DNA of 64,000 nucleotides. Source: UBA6170 sp942491385. Its GTDB lineage: Bacteria; Chloroflexota; Anaerolineae; Anaerolineales; Anaerolineaceae. Within the stretch, counting starts at the first letter, position 1; every line of letters begins with the position of its first letter. Location of the stretch: contig CALOAF010000005.1 of assembly GCA_942491385.1 (NCBI GenBank), forward strand, positions 744,001 through 808,000. The letters are read 5' to 3'. The notes under the pieces are model-generated. The model did not search any database and was not told the origin of the DNA. It was given only the letters and a program-made list of their open reading frames with translations. A program made the translations under genes and the position numbers. This document shows, one piece after another, positions 51,965 to 60,683 of this stretch.

Positions 51965-53003
51965 ACCCTACCGTGACCTGCTCACCATTCGGGAAAAGTT
52001 CCATCACATAGGGATCAGATTCCACACAGGTCAGCATTTGCCCACGGACTTCCACATCATATTCAATAACATCACCCAGATACACCCCGCGCCGGATAAC
52101 ACCTGGAAAGATTTCCCCGGTCTTATTGATACGCAGCATTTCGGGACGAACAATCAAGCTGACCGATTCCTGCTCATGAAAATCACGTTGAATATTCGTC
52201 AATTCCAATACTTCGTCAAATACTTTTACAATTAAATTCTGACCAACCTGTTTCTGTACAATTGCATGGACAAAATTTGCTCTGCCAATAAAATTAGCAA
52301 CAAAGCGACTGGTAGGATAGCGGTACATCTCAACCGGCGTCCCTATCTGCTCAATGATGCCGTTGTTCATGACCACAATCCGGTCGGATAGAGTCATGGC
52401 TTCTATCTGGTCATGCGTGACATATACACTAGTGATGTTTAATTCCTTTTGAATGCGGCGAATCTCAAAACGCATTTCTTCACGGAGTTTAGCATCCAGG
52501 TTGGAAAGAGGTTCATCCATTAACAATACTTTTGGCTCCATAATTAATGCCCTTGCCAGAGCAACACGCTGTTGTTGGCCGCCTGAAAGCTGGGTTGGGG
52601 CGCGGTCACCATATCCCTGGAGTTGAACCAGATCCAGAACCTTATTCACCCGCTCCTGAATAACTGCTTTCGGCAAGCGCTGCACATTCAAGCCATAGGC
52701 AATATTTTCAAAAACATCCAGATGAGGAAAAATCGCATAACTCTGAAACACCATGGACATTTCGCGTCTGTGGGGAGGCAACATATTAATCTCATTCCCA
52801 TCCAGAACAATCTGACCGGTGGTCGGAAATTCAAACCCTGCTATCATGCGTAAGGTGGTAGTTTTTCCACAACCGCTAGGACCCAGCAAAGTAATCAGTT
52901 CTCCTTTTTCAATATCCAGGTCAACATTGTAAACAGCGGTAACTTCACCCACACCCCCGCGAGCCGGGAAAATTTTTGTGATGTTTTCTAAGGTTAAATA
53001 CAT
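51915..53003 (-). CDS. Fbp/Pot-type ABC transporter ATPase
   Basis: The 362-residue cytosolic protein has Walker A GPSGCGKTTT (about 44-53), Q-loop FQSYAIFPH, signature LSGGQQQRVALARAL, Walker B VLLMDEPLSNLD and the switch THDQIEAM. A TOBE domain follows at the C terminus (about 280-350). It is the iron, spermidine or phosphonate type. AGAGGAA precedes the ATG. It comes after the permease gene by 16 bases. Its stop lies inside the next gene's frame (EamA), so the operon is tight. Confidence 0.93.
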   Translation of the reverse strand: MYLTLENITKIFPARGGVGEVTAVYNVDLDIEKGELITLLGPSGCGKTTTLRMIAGFEFPTTGQIVLDGNEINMLPPHRREMSMVFQSYAIFPHLDVFENIAYGLNVQRLPKAVIQERVNKVLDLVQLQGYGDRAPTQLSGGQQQRVALARALIMEPKVLLMDEPLSNLDAKLREEMRFEIRRIQKELNITSVYVTHDQIEAMTLSDRIVVMNNGIIEQIGTPVEMYRYPTSRFVANFIGRANFVHAIVQKQVGQNLIVKVFDEVLELTNIQRDFHEQESVSLIVRPEMLRINKTGEIFPGVIRRGVYLGDVIEYDVEVRGQMLTCVESDPYVMELFPNGEQVTVGFAEGCIQVLPEEENNS

Positions 53004-53019
53004 AGGTTCCTCTCAGTAA

Positions 53020-55287
53020 TTAAAATCCCTGGCTCATATCCACCGAGCCTCTACCTTTAAAGAGCTTGTTGACTAGCAAATTAAGCAAAAAGATAGCAAT
53101 CAAAACAAATACAATAATCACTGTCGAATAAGCAGCCGCAATACTCACCCCGCCCTGCTCCCACTCACTCAAAATGGAAGCTGTCACAATCCGCCACTTG
53201 GCTGAGATCAGGAAAATGATAGCGGAGACGCTGGTCATATGGCGGGTGAAACTAAAGACCAGCCCGGCGAATAAAGCCGGCAAAATTAACGGCAGGGTCA
53301 CCTTGCGGAATGTATATTGCGCATCTGCACCTAAAATATTGGAGGCTTCTTCAATAGAAGGGTCAATTTGTTGCAGGGCTGCCACACCGGACCGCACCGA
53401 AGCAGGCACAGAGCGGACAATAAAAGCGCCCATGATAATATATGCGCCACCCACCATGGCATATGGTATGCCCACAAACGATAAAGCACACGGAACGGCC
53501 AGCGCCAGAATTCCAATCCCGATGCGGGCTGCCTTGCCTTGCAAATTTTGCAGCAGCAATACCCCGGCAAACACCAATGCAATTGCCAGAAGCGCTGGGG
53601 TGGGTTGCACCAGGACCTTGATGTGATCAGAAGCCTGGAAGATCGCATTACTCCAAAAACCTCGCTCCAATGAACGGCTGAAATTGGCAATGGGTTTCGA
53701 AATAAGGATAGCCCAATTGGTAGACATCACATAAATACCCAATACTGCCAAAACAAGTGGTTTTCTGAAAATCTTTTGCGTGACCATCAAGTAAACAGCA
53801 ATGATCACGTAGAATCCTCCCAGAATATAATACATATAGGGTTCATAAGCCTGATTAAGCGCCACTCCGCTGGCGGTGCCCAACACCAGGATGATGATTT
53901 GCTCCCTTCTGGTTTTGCCAACCACCGAAGCAAAAAATAATGCCATCACCGCATAAATTGCAATCGCTAATGCCAGGGGAGGTTTATTGAATGCCATCAC
54001 AAATCCGATGCCCAGAATTGTGCCCGGCACCGCGCCACCTAGATTCGATGTGAAATCCAGCACTGATTTACCGGTGAAGTTTTTCCGAACAACCAACCAG
54101 GCGATGATCATTCCCAGAATGGCAGCAAATGGCGTTGCCAACGCGCTCAGGAAAGTGGTATCCAGTATAGCTTCAATCCCGCGCGTGACCGTCATCTCCC
54201 AATGACGCAAGGTGGGTGTAAAATCCACTCCCCAGGCGGTACTGAAGGATCCATACACAATCGTCGCGTATAAAAGAAGAATAAAGGCAATAATGACGTA
54301 AGTCAGGATATTGAAGATCCAACGGATAATTGGATCTTTTTCAAGGATGACGTTTCCGGCAGGTTTTCCGGTAACCGAGATGTACGTGCGACGATTGACA
54401 TAATAACGCTGAATGAGAAAAATAACCAAAGTTGGAATCATCAAAACGAAAGAAAGCGCGGAAGCCTTCTGATAGTTATATTCACCAATGACTGCCAGGA
54501 AAATTTGTGCTGAGAGAACTGTGCGGTTTCCAGAAAGAAATAATGGGTTTCCCAGGTCTGCCAGTGATTCCACAAAGAGCAGCAGGAAGGAAGCAGCAAT
54601 TCCGGGAATGAGAAGCGGAAGTGTAATAGTACGAAACAGATGGAAGCGCCCCGCACCCAGGCTGGAGGCTGCTTCCTCCATAGCCGGGTTTAACCGCTCC
54701 AGCATCGCCCGCAGGATCAGATAAGAGACCGAAAAGAACGTAATGGACTGGACGATGACCAATCCATCCATACCATACACATCGTTCATACCCTGCACAA
54801 ATGTGATTCCGAATACTTTATTGGTAACCAAACCATTCCGGCCAAACAATAAAATCATGCTGAGGGCTAAGGCAAAGGGCGGTGATACCGTAGGAACCAG
54901 CGCCAACCAGTGTATACCACGTTTGCCTGGAATATTACAGCGCACGGTTGCATAAGCAAAAATGAAGCCTAACAACGTTCCCAATGCAGCTGTCAACATC
55001 CCCATTAACATCGTATCAGTAAATGCCTTGCGCAGACTGGGACCGTAATAATTATCAAAATAGCGGGCAAAATAGGTGACATCAAACGCCCCTTCTTTTG
55101 AGATGAACCCACCGGAAACAGAACGAAATAGAGGAAATACAATAAAAACAAATATAAAAATGCCAGACAATAACAAACTCATAAAGAGAATTGGGTCTCT
55201 TCGAATGAGGGCGAACTCTCGGATGCGACGTACGATTGAGGATGTGTGTGGGGTGGATTGATTGGTATCGTTTTGAGTATTTTGCAT
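53020..55287 (-). CDS. Fbp-type ABC transporter permease with extra internal membrane region
   Basis: The 755-residue protein has the two permease repeats of FbpB-type transporters: first repeat with MEEAASSLGAGRFHLFRTITLP (region about 205-227), second with IEEASNILGADAQYTFRKVTLP (about 652-673). Between the second repeat's early helices (ending GTILGIGFVMAF, about 440-451) and the conserved VRSVPASVRSGVAALQQIDP there are about 190 extra residues with several more helices, so it is much longer than the usual 500-560. The N terminus is a short polar stretch. It is followed by the ATPase and preceded by the binding protein. Confidence 0.88.
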   Translation of the reverse strand: MQNTQNDTNQSTPHTSSIVRRIREFALIRRDPILFMSLLLSGIFIFVFIVFPLFRSVSGGFISKEGAFDVTYFARYFDNYYGPSLRKAFTDTMLMGMLTAALGTLLGFIFAYATVRCNIPGKRGIHWLALVPTVSPPFALALSMILLFGRNGLVTNKVFGITFVQGMNDVYGMDGLVIVQSITFFSVSYLILRAMLERLNPAMEEAASSLGAGRFHLFRTITLPLLIPGIAASFLLLFVESLADLGNPLFLSGNRTVLSAQIFLAVIGEYNYQKASALSFVLMIPTLVIFLIQRYYVNRRTYISVTGKPAGNVILEKDPIIRWIFNILTYVIIAFILLLYATIVYGSFSTAWGVDFTPTLRHWEMTVTRGIEAILDTTFLSALATPFAAILGMIIAWLVVRKNFTGKSVLDFTSNLGGAVPGTILGIGFVMAFNKPPLALAIAIYAVMALFFASVVGKTRREQIIILVLGTASGVALNQAYEPYMYYILGGFYVIIAVYLMVTQKIFRKPLVLAVLGIYVMSTNWAILISKPIANFSRSLERGFWSNAIFQASDHIKVLVQPTPALLAIALVFAGVLLLQNLQGKAARIGIGILALAVPCALSFVGIPYAMVGGAYIIMGAFIVRSVPASVRSGVAALQQIDPSIEEASNILGADAQYTFRKVTLPLILPALFAGLVFSFTRHMTSVSAIIFLISAKWRIVTASILSEWEQGGVSIAAAYSTVIIVFVLIAIFLLNLLVNKLFKGRGSVDMSQGF

Positions 55288-55302
55288 GCTTTTTCCAATT
55301 TA

Positions 55303-55334
55303 ACATACGGGGCGGTTGTTACCGCCCCGTATGT
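55303..55334 (-). terminator. Hairpin between binding-protein and permease genes
   Basis: ACATACGGGGCGG and CCGCCCCGTATGT form a perfect 13-pair stem with loop TTGTTA. It lies 11 bases past the binding-protein stop on the minus strand, before the permease gene, and would reduce read-through as in the BMP-type operon. Confidence 0.85.
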
Positions 55335-55345
55335 ATGTCAATATT

Positions 55346-56401
55346 TTATTGTTTCAGGTTTTCAGCATTCTGGATTTCGTTGGTGAATTTGTCTACAAAT
55401 TCTGTCTTGTGAGTGCCTGCCCAAATGAAGTCATAATCGATGAGATTGACATCCAATAATTCTGGGTGAGAGAGCTCTACCCCGGAGACAGTGGGGGCTT
55501 GATAGGCTGCATATTTCGGCCCTAAAGCCTGTGCTTCAGGAGTGATTGCCCAGTCATACCATAGCTTGGCTGCCTGCATGTGCTTGGCACCCTTCAAAAT
55601 GCCCTGCCCGCCAATTTCGTAGCCGGTGCCTTCAGCTGGGAAGCTCAAGACCAGGGGCATCTTATTGTTCTCAATTTCATTGACAGTATCATGAGAAAAC
55701 ACGATTGCCACAGCAGCTTCACCCTGACCAACAAACTTGGCAGGAGCAGCACCACTCTTTGTAAATTGTGCCATCTGTCCGGCATATTGTCTAATATATT
55801 CCCAACCAGCTTCTTCGCCACGAATCTGAAGAACGGTAGCTAAAGCAGTGTAGGATGTACCCGAGGTGGAGGGGTGAGCAACCATAATCTGACCTGTGAA
55901 TTCAGGTTTCAGTAGGTCGTCCCAGGATGTAGGTGCTTCCACACCAGGATTCGCAGCTAACCAATTGGTATTGGTGGCGAAACCGAGGCTACCAACATAC
56001 ACACCCACCCAATAATTATCAACATCCTTCATTAATTTTGGATCACGGATATTGCCGTAATTGGGTGAATCATATTGTTCGAGCAAGCCTTTTTCTTTGG
56101 CGGCAACAAAACTGTCGATCGGGCCTCCCCACCAAATGTCAAATGTGGGGTTATCTTTCTCCGCTTCCACACGGGCTAACGCTTCACCGGATGACATACG
56201 CACATAGTTCACGGTGATACCGTATTTGGCTTCGAATTCCTGTTTCATACCCTGGCACCATTGTTCCTGTGGTGTGCAGAGCACATTCAGCTCAGTATCA
56301 GTGATGACATCGTCGGCTGGTGCGACTTCCGCTGGCTGGCATGCAGTCAGGACTGTAGCTACCAACAGAGTCAGAAATAGAATAAAACTTACCTTTTTCA
56401 T
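55346..56401 (-). CDS. Fbp/AfuA-like ABC transporter substrate-binding lipoprotein
   Basis: The 351-residue product has lipobox VLTAC (Cys21), then a COG1840-type periplasmic-binding fold: TELNVLCTPQEQWCQGM, RVEAEKDNPTFDIWWGGPID (about 77-96), SWDDLLKPEFTGQI, and a C-terminal part with GAKHMQAAKLWYDWAITPEAQ. Iron binders of this family use paired Tyr residues. I cannot point to such a pair with certainty, so an iron, sugar-phosphate or phosphonate ligand remains open. It is the first gene of the operon with the permease, ATPase and His-rich transporter, and it stops before a strong hairpin. Confidence 0.88.
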   Translation of the reverse strand: MKKVSFILFLTLLVATVLTACQPAEVAPADDVITDTELNVLCTPQEQWCQGMKQEFEAKYGITVNYVRMSSGEALARVEAEKDNPTFDIWWGGPIDSFVAAKEKGLLEQYDSPNYGNIRDPKLMKDVDNYWVGVYVGSLGFATNTNWLAANPGVEAPTSWDDLLKPEFTGQIMVAHPSTSGTSYTALATVLQIRGEEAGWEYIRQYAGQMAQFTKSGAAPAKFVGQGEAAVAIVFSHDTVNEIENNKMPLVLSFPAEGTGYEIGGQGILKGAKHMQAAKLWYDWAITPEAQALGPKYAAYQAPTVSGVELSHPELLDVNLIDYDFIWAGTHKTEFVDKFTNEIQNAENLKQ

Positions 56402-56647
56402 TTTTCTCCTCCAAAATATGGTTTTGGCACGGTTGTGCCTGGGATCTTCATAGAATTATGAAGATTAACAACAACTCTATTATATCGATTTATTCAAGAA
56501 AGTATACAAGTTTAAATGTTAAAATTTCTACATTTTGTCATAATTTTTATAAGCTATAACCCAGATTTTTATTCGTTACCAAACGAGAAAATCAGCGTGA
56601 TAACGCCAAAAACAGTGTACAATAACACTTCAAATGTCACTCTTGTT
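56402..56647. promoter_or_regulatory. Divergent promoter region between binding-protein and MFS genes
   Basis: On the minus strand a TATAAT near 56480 with TTGTAT about 19 bases upstream could serve the binding-protein gene. The rest is AT-rich without a gene. Confidence 0.35.
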
Positions 56648-56688
56648 TTGTGCCACTTAACACTTCATCGTATAATCGGATAAACATG
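56648..56688 (+). promoter_or_regulatory. Promoter of tandem MFS genes, nearly leaderless
   Basis: TTGTGC at 56648-56653 and TATAAT at 56671-56676 are 17 bases apart. The ATG at 56686 lies only nine bases after the -10 box and has no ribosome site. Confidence 0.6.
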
Positions 56689-57846
56689 TCGAAATCCCGC
56701 CTGCTCAAACCAACCATTCTATCCCTATCCTTCCTTTCGATTCTCTCCGGCGCAGCGGTATCACCGGCTTTGGGCCGCATTCAGCAAGCTTTTCCGGATG
56801 CCAGTGAACTAACCATTCAAATGATCCTGACTCTGACTCCTTTATTCATCATTCCATTCAGTTTGCTCACCGGTAGACTTTCTTTGAAGATCAAAAAACG
56901 TCACATATTATTTGTGGGGCTCACCATCTACCTCCTGGCAGGCGTAGGTGGCGGTTTGATGAACAACATAGCGATGATACTGGTCATGCGCGCGTTGCTA
57001 GGCATCGGAACCGGCCTGATTTCTGCTCTCTCCTTGTCGCTGATTGCTGATTTTTACCATGGAAACGAACGCTCCACGACCATGGGGCAATCTTCCGCAG
57101 TTGCTACCATGGGTGGGATTGTGCTGACATTATTATCCGGATGGCTGGCTCTTTTTAGCTGGCGTTATGCCTTTGGTGCTTACCTCGTTAGCCTGATTGC
57201 ACTGATCATGGTGTTTTTCTTTTTACCGGAACCACCTTCATCCAAATATCAGAAATCATCCCAACCTGCCAAACTACCACTGGGGGTATATGGGATGGGT
57301 TTTTTGACCATTTTGTTGATGATCGTCTTCTACCTGATTCCCACCCGCATCGCGCTCTTCCTGCAGGAAACAAATATCGGCGATGCTGGACAAAGTGGTA
57401 TCAGCATTGCTACGATGAATCTGGCAGCCTTTATTGTTGGGCTTGCTTTTGGCAGTATTCGCAAGCGTTTGAAATCTTCGACCACCCTCCTTTCGTTGCT
57501 TGCTTTGGGTGGTGGTCTGATTGCACTCAATTATGTGCAGACTTTTTCAGCTGTATTGGTTTCACTCTTCATCGCCGGTTTGGGAATCGGCACGATAATG
57601 CCGACGATTTTCCTGACTACCGCCAATCTGGTGCCAGATGAGTTGAACGGGCCAGCACTTTCCATCACCAACAGTAGCCTATATTTGGGCCAATTTCTTT
57701 CTCCTTTGTTCTTTTCGCTCATCGGTACCCTGTTCAATGCCCATACTATCCGTTTGAATTTCTTTTCCGGTGGCATTCTGACCATGATCGCAGCAATTCT
57801 ATTCATGTTTTGGTCACTAACACGAAAAAATTTACAACCTGCTTAA
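56686..57846 (+). CDS. MFS transporter, first of a tandem pair
   Basis: The 386-residue protein has twelve membrane segments. It opens with LSGAAVSPALGRIQQAFPDA and carries motif A as LLTGRLSLKIKKRHILFVG (about 67-85), and LMRALLGIGTGLI-like helix 4. The length and GRIQ..FP start fit the bacterial DHA1-type efflux group. It starts at ATG 56686 by promoter position, since the frame further up contains only a GTG inside the promoter. The next gene follows 16 bases later and is a clear paralogue. Confidence 0.88.
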   Translation: MSKSRLLKPTILSLSFLSILSGAAVSPALGRIQQAFPDASELTIQMILTLTPLFIIPFSLLTGRLSLKIKKRHILFVGLTIYLLAGVGGGLMNNIAMILVMRALLGIGTGLISALSLSLIADFYHGNERSTTMGQSSAVATMGGIVLTLLSGWLALFSWRYAFGAYLVSLIALIMVFFFLPEPPSSKYQKSSQPAKLPLGVYGMGFLTILLMIVFYLIPTRIALFLQETNIGDAGQSGISIATMNLAAFIVGLAFGSIRKRLKSSTTLLSLLALGGGLIALNYVQTFSAVLVSLFIAGLGIGTIMPTIFLTTANLVPDELNGPALSITNSSLYLGQFLSPLFFSLIGTLFNAHTIRLNFFSGGILTMIAAILFMFWSLTRKNLQPA

Positions 57847-57862
57847 GTTCAATCATCTCATT

Positions 57863-59080
57863 ATGACAAATCAAACCAACCCAACCACTCATAAACCCTC
57901 CCTCTCACTTACAGTGGCAGTGTTGGCCCTATCCATGTTCGCTGTCATGTCTTTCTCATCCGTCTCCCCAGCATTAGGGCGTATCCAACTTTCCTTTCCG
58001 CAGGTAACACAATTACAGTTACAGATGTTCCTGAATTTGCCTTCATTATTCATCATCCCATTCAGTTTGCTTTCAGGGCAACTGACATTGCGCTTCAGAA
58101 AAAGACATATCCTCTTTACCGGTCTGCTTATGTATGGTATTTCCGGTGTTAGCGCTGCGTTTGCTCCAACATTTGTTGTCTTATTAATCCTGCGTGCTTT
58201 TTTAGGGATCAGTCTGGGTCTGATAACACCGCTTTCCTTCTCGTTGGTCGCTGATCTGTTCACGGGGGAGAAGAGAGCCCGTTTGATGGGTTTATCCTCA
58301 GCAGTTGCTACCTCTAGTGCCGTTTTGATGTCCTTGCTGTCCGGTTGGTTAGCACTCTATAGCTGGCGCTATGTGATGGGAGCGTATGGAATTAGCCTGG
58401 TCGTCTTTCTCATGGTGTATTTCAATCTGCCTGAACCAACTTCCAAATCTCAAACCATCATCAAGAATCGCAAGTTGCCTTTTCTGGTCTATGCAGCAGC
58501 TTTATTCACCATGTTCTCGATCGTTATCTTTAATTTAATTTCCAACAACATGGCTTTTTATTTAAAAGACACTCGCCTGGGAGATTCTGCTGAAAGCGGT
58601 ATTGCAATTGCCTGCTATCAAGCAGCGCAATTCTTAGTAGCCTTGCTTTTTGATAAAATCTACCGGCGTTTCAAGAATAACACCGCCATATTCAGTATGG
58701 GTTTTGCAGTCATTGGCTTTAGCATTCTCTTTGTTGCCAACAGTCTGTGGATGATCATTCTGGCTGTTAGTATCATCGGTCTGGGTATTGGAGCGCTGAT
58801 TCCGTTCAACGCGCTAACCATATCAAATCAGGTATCCTCCGATTTAAGTGGCTGGGCTTTGTCTCTGAATACCAGTGGTCTCTTTGCGGGGCAGTTCATT
58901 TCACCCTTTGTATTTTCGTTCATCAGTAGTGTTTTTGGGTTTACATCTATTCGTTTTTCATTCCTGTCTGCCGCCATTATGTGTGCGATGGTGGCTTTTC
59001 TAATATTTTTCGTCAAAATCACGCGCAGAAAAAAATTCAGGCTTTTCTCAAAAACAAAGGTCTCTGAAAAAACACATTAA
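57863..59080 (+). CDS. MFS transporter, second of a tandem pair
   Basis: The 405-residue protein is a paralogue of the preceding one: VSPALGRIQLSFPQVTQLQL against VSPALGRIQQAFPDASELTI, and FIIPFSLLSGQLTLRFRKRH. It has the same helix pattern and a basic C-terminal tail (RRKKFRLFSKTKVSEK). The two are probably co-transcribed. They may make separate exporters or a paired one. The substrate is unknown. ATG at 57863 follows a weak ribosome site. Confidence 0.88.
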   Translation: MTNQTNPTTHKPSLSLTVAVLALSMFAVMSFSSVSPALGRIQLSFPQVTQLQLQMFLNLPSLFIIPFSLLSGQLTLRFRKRHILFTGLLMYGISGVSAAFAPTFVVLLILRAFLGISLGLITPLSFSLVADLFTGEKRARLMGLSSAVATSSAVLMSLLSGWLALYSWRYVMGAYGISLVVFLMVYFNLPEPTSKSQTIIKNRKLPFLVYAAALFTMFSIVIFNLISNNMAFYLKDTRLGDSAESGIAIACYQAAQFLVALLFDKIYRRFKNNTAIFSMGFAVIGFSILFVANSLWMIILAVSIIGLGIGALIPFNALTISNQVSSDLSGWALSLNTSGLFAGQFISPFVFSFISSVFGFTSIRFSFLSAAIMCAMVAFLIFFVKITRRKKFRLFSKTKVSEKTH

Positions 59081-59253
59081 TTCGATGACGAGACCAAAAA
59101 TAATCCATCCAGATTTTCAAGTCATTGATCTGTGAAAATCGAAAAGGTGGTCTTCACTCCGGTTACCAAAATCCGATGAAATTGGTAAAATTAAACCAGC
59201 TCTGATTTCAATCCTGGTCAGACTACCCCGTCTCTTCAAGTAAAGGAGGATAC

Positions 59254-59814
59254 ATGCAACGCCTTTCTCAATATTTTTATCGAAAAACATCTTTCTGGGT
59301 AGTTCTTATCACCCTGGCATTATTTGTTATTTACCTGTTATCGGTCCTACCTGCCGAAGCTGCCCGGTCTGACCAGGTGATCGGATCTGCACCATCCCCC
59401 GATACCTCGCTTTATTACTCAAAAGCCGACCTTTATCAGATTGCAGAAACGTATGGGCAGGAAGGCCGATACTATTATGTGGATTCCCGCATCACTTTCG
59501 ATATCCTCTGGCCACTGGTGTACACTTTCTTTTTGATCAACGCTATCAGTTGGATATTGAATAAAACCATCCTGGAAGACTCCAAACTGCGTCTGTTGAA
59601 TCTGGTGCCGCTGGCAGGCATATTGTTTGATTATTTAGAAAATATTGCCACCATGGTGGTGATGTTTCGCTACCCATCCCCCACTGATATCCTGGCCAGC
59701 CTGGCAGGCATCTTTACTTCCTTAAAATGGGTGTTTCTGGGGGGCAGCTTTCTCATTCTGGTGTTCGCCGTCATCCTGTGGGTGGGGGTAAAGACAAATA
59801 TCATTAAAACATAA
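59254..59814 (+). CDS. Four-helix membrane protein of unknown function
   Basis: The 186-residue product has a helix at about 15-33 (signal-like, ending SVLPAEAARS), then a soluble loop with LYQIAETYGQEGRYYYVDSR (about 60-79), and three more helices (about 85-103, 115-140, 155-182). The loop between helices has GILFDYLENIATMVVMFRYP, a conserved-looking stretch. I recognise no named family. AAAGGAGG seven bases before the ATG makes the start sure. It seems monocistronic and lies ahead of the rhodanese gene by 126 bases. Confidence 0.75.
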   Translation: MQRLSQYFYRKTSFWVVLITLALFVIYLLSVLPAEAARSDQVIGSAPSPDTSLYYSKADLYQIAETYGQEGRYYYVDSRITFDILWPLVYTFFLINAISWILNKTILEDSKLRLLNLVPLAGILFDYLENIATMVVMFRYPSPTDILASLAGIFTSLKWVFLGGSFLILVFAVILWVGVKTNIIKT

Positions 59815-59851
59815 TCCTCATTAGAGATTATTAAGAAGCTTCTAAATCCGA

Positions 59852-59879
59852 TTGATATTGTCGTAAATTACGATATACT
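59852..59879 (+). promoter_or_regulatory. Promoter with palindrome in the spacer, upstream of the rhodanese gene
   Basis: TTGATA at 59852-59857 and TATACT at 59874-59879 are 16 bases apart. The spacer ends in a perfect palindrome TCGTAAATTACGA (59861-59873), a natural repressor site between the two boxes. Confidence 0.6.
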
Positions 59880-59940
59880 TTCAACCTATTAATCATCCAT
59901 CCATAACGTACATGATCTGGATGGACAGGAGCAACGATTG

Positions 59941-60411
59941 GTGAAAAAGAATAGCAAAAAAAATATTGATCCCTCAATTTGGGTAATTCTGGTTGGTGGC
60001 TTAATGCTGGTGGTAGCTGTGGTAGTGCTGGTTATACAGGCGCAGCAACCGGCACAATCGTCAGGCGTTAATCAAAATTCGAATATCCCTTACCCTCAGG
60101 TGGAACGCGTATCGATACAGGATGCCAAAGCCGCTTTTGATGCTGGTACGGCTGTGTTTGTAGATGTGCGCGGGGACGATTCATACAATATGGGTCATAT
60201 TCCCGGTGCACTTTCCATTGCTGAAGCAGAGGTGGAAAACCGTTTTTCTGAATTAGATCCGAATGACTGGATCATCACATACTGTACCTGACCTGCTGAA
60301 GAATCCAGCGCCCGTGCGGCGACCGTATTATTGGCAAGAGGATTTAGCAACGTTAGTACCCTGCAAGGTGGTCTGCAACTCTGGCAGCAGAGTGACTACC
60401 CGATGGAGTAA
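59941..60411 (+). CDS. Membrane-anchored rhodanese with in-frame TGA, candidate selenoprotein
   Basis: Read through the TGA at 60289-60291, the frame gives 156 residues. There is an N-terminal membrane helix (about 11-32), a linker, then a rhodanese domain (about 55-156) placed outside the membrane: VSIQDAKAAFDAG, VFVDVRGDDSYNMGHIPGA, DWIITYCT, TGA, PAEESSARAATVLLARGF, LQGGLQLWQQ. The active-site Cys precedes the TGA by two codons. Relatives of this type carry Y-C-x-C-P, so the TGA replaces a Cys. The 39 codons after it are intact and in-family. It is either a selenoprotein or a nonsense mutant. The start is GTG 59941 or the adjoining TTG 59938, both behind AGGAG. Confidence 0.8.
60309..60321 (+). 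promoter_or_regulatory. Possible bacterial SECIS hairpin
   Basis: CGCC and GGCG pair around a CGTGC loop beginning 18 bases after the TGA. The loop has the G-U expected for SelB binding. The stem is short (four pairs), so support is modest. Confidence 0.35.
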
Positions 60412-60528
60412 CAAGGCGTTAGGATTTAGGTGTTGGGGGTTAGGCTTTTAAACATTTCTCATCATCTACAGTGCACCTGAACAAAAATCTTCAATACTTA
60501 CAAAGGCAAGTTCAATAAAAATGAAATC

Positions 60529-60565
60529 TAGACTACCATGAATAAATGATGGTAGTCTATTTATA
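60529..60565 (+). terminator. Intrinsic terminator downstream of the rhodanese gene
   Basis: TAGACTACCAT and ATGGTAGTCTA form a perfect 11-pair stem around a nine-base loop at 60529-60559, followed by TTTATAAT. Degenerate TTAGG-like repeats flank it (60412-60450 and, inverted, 60600-60630). The rest of the gap 60412-60683 has nothing else. Confidence 0.6.
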
Positions 60566-60683
60566 ATCATCCAATTAAAAACTGTAAACATTTTTAAGAT
60601 CGGATACTAACACCTAACCCTAAACCCTGCCATCTGATAAATCCCGTATAATAATCATAGATCCGTTTCATCAGGAGGAAAAA

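Noticed and set aside
53174..53626. Plus-strand frame of 150 codons inside the ABC permease gene
   Set aside because: Antisense to a helix-rich permease, with no ribosome site and no recognisable domain.
60289..60291. TGA read as Trp by a changed genetic code
   Set aside because: Several genes here end in TGA at tight junctions (for example 13356-13358, 28035-28037, 51915-51917), so TGA is a real stop in this genome.
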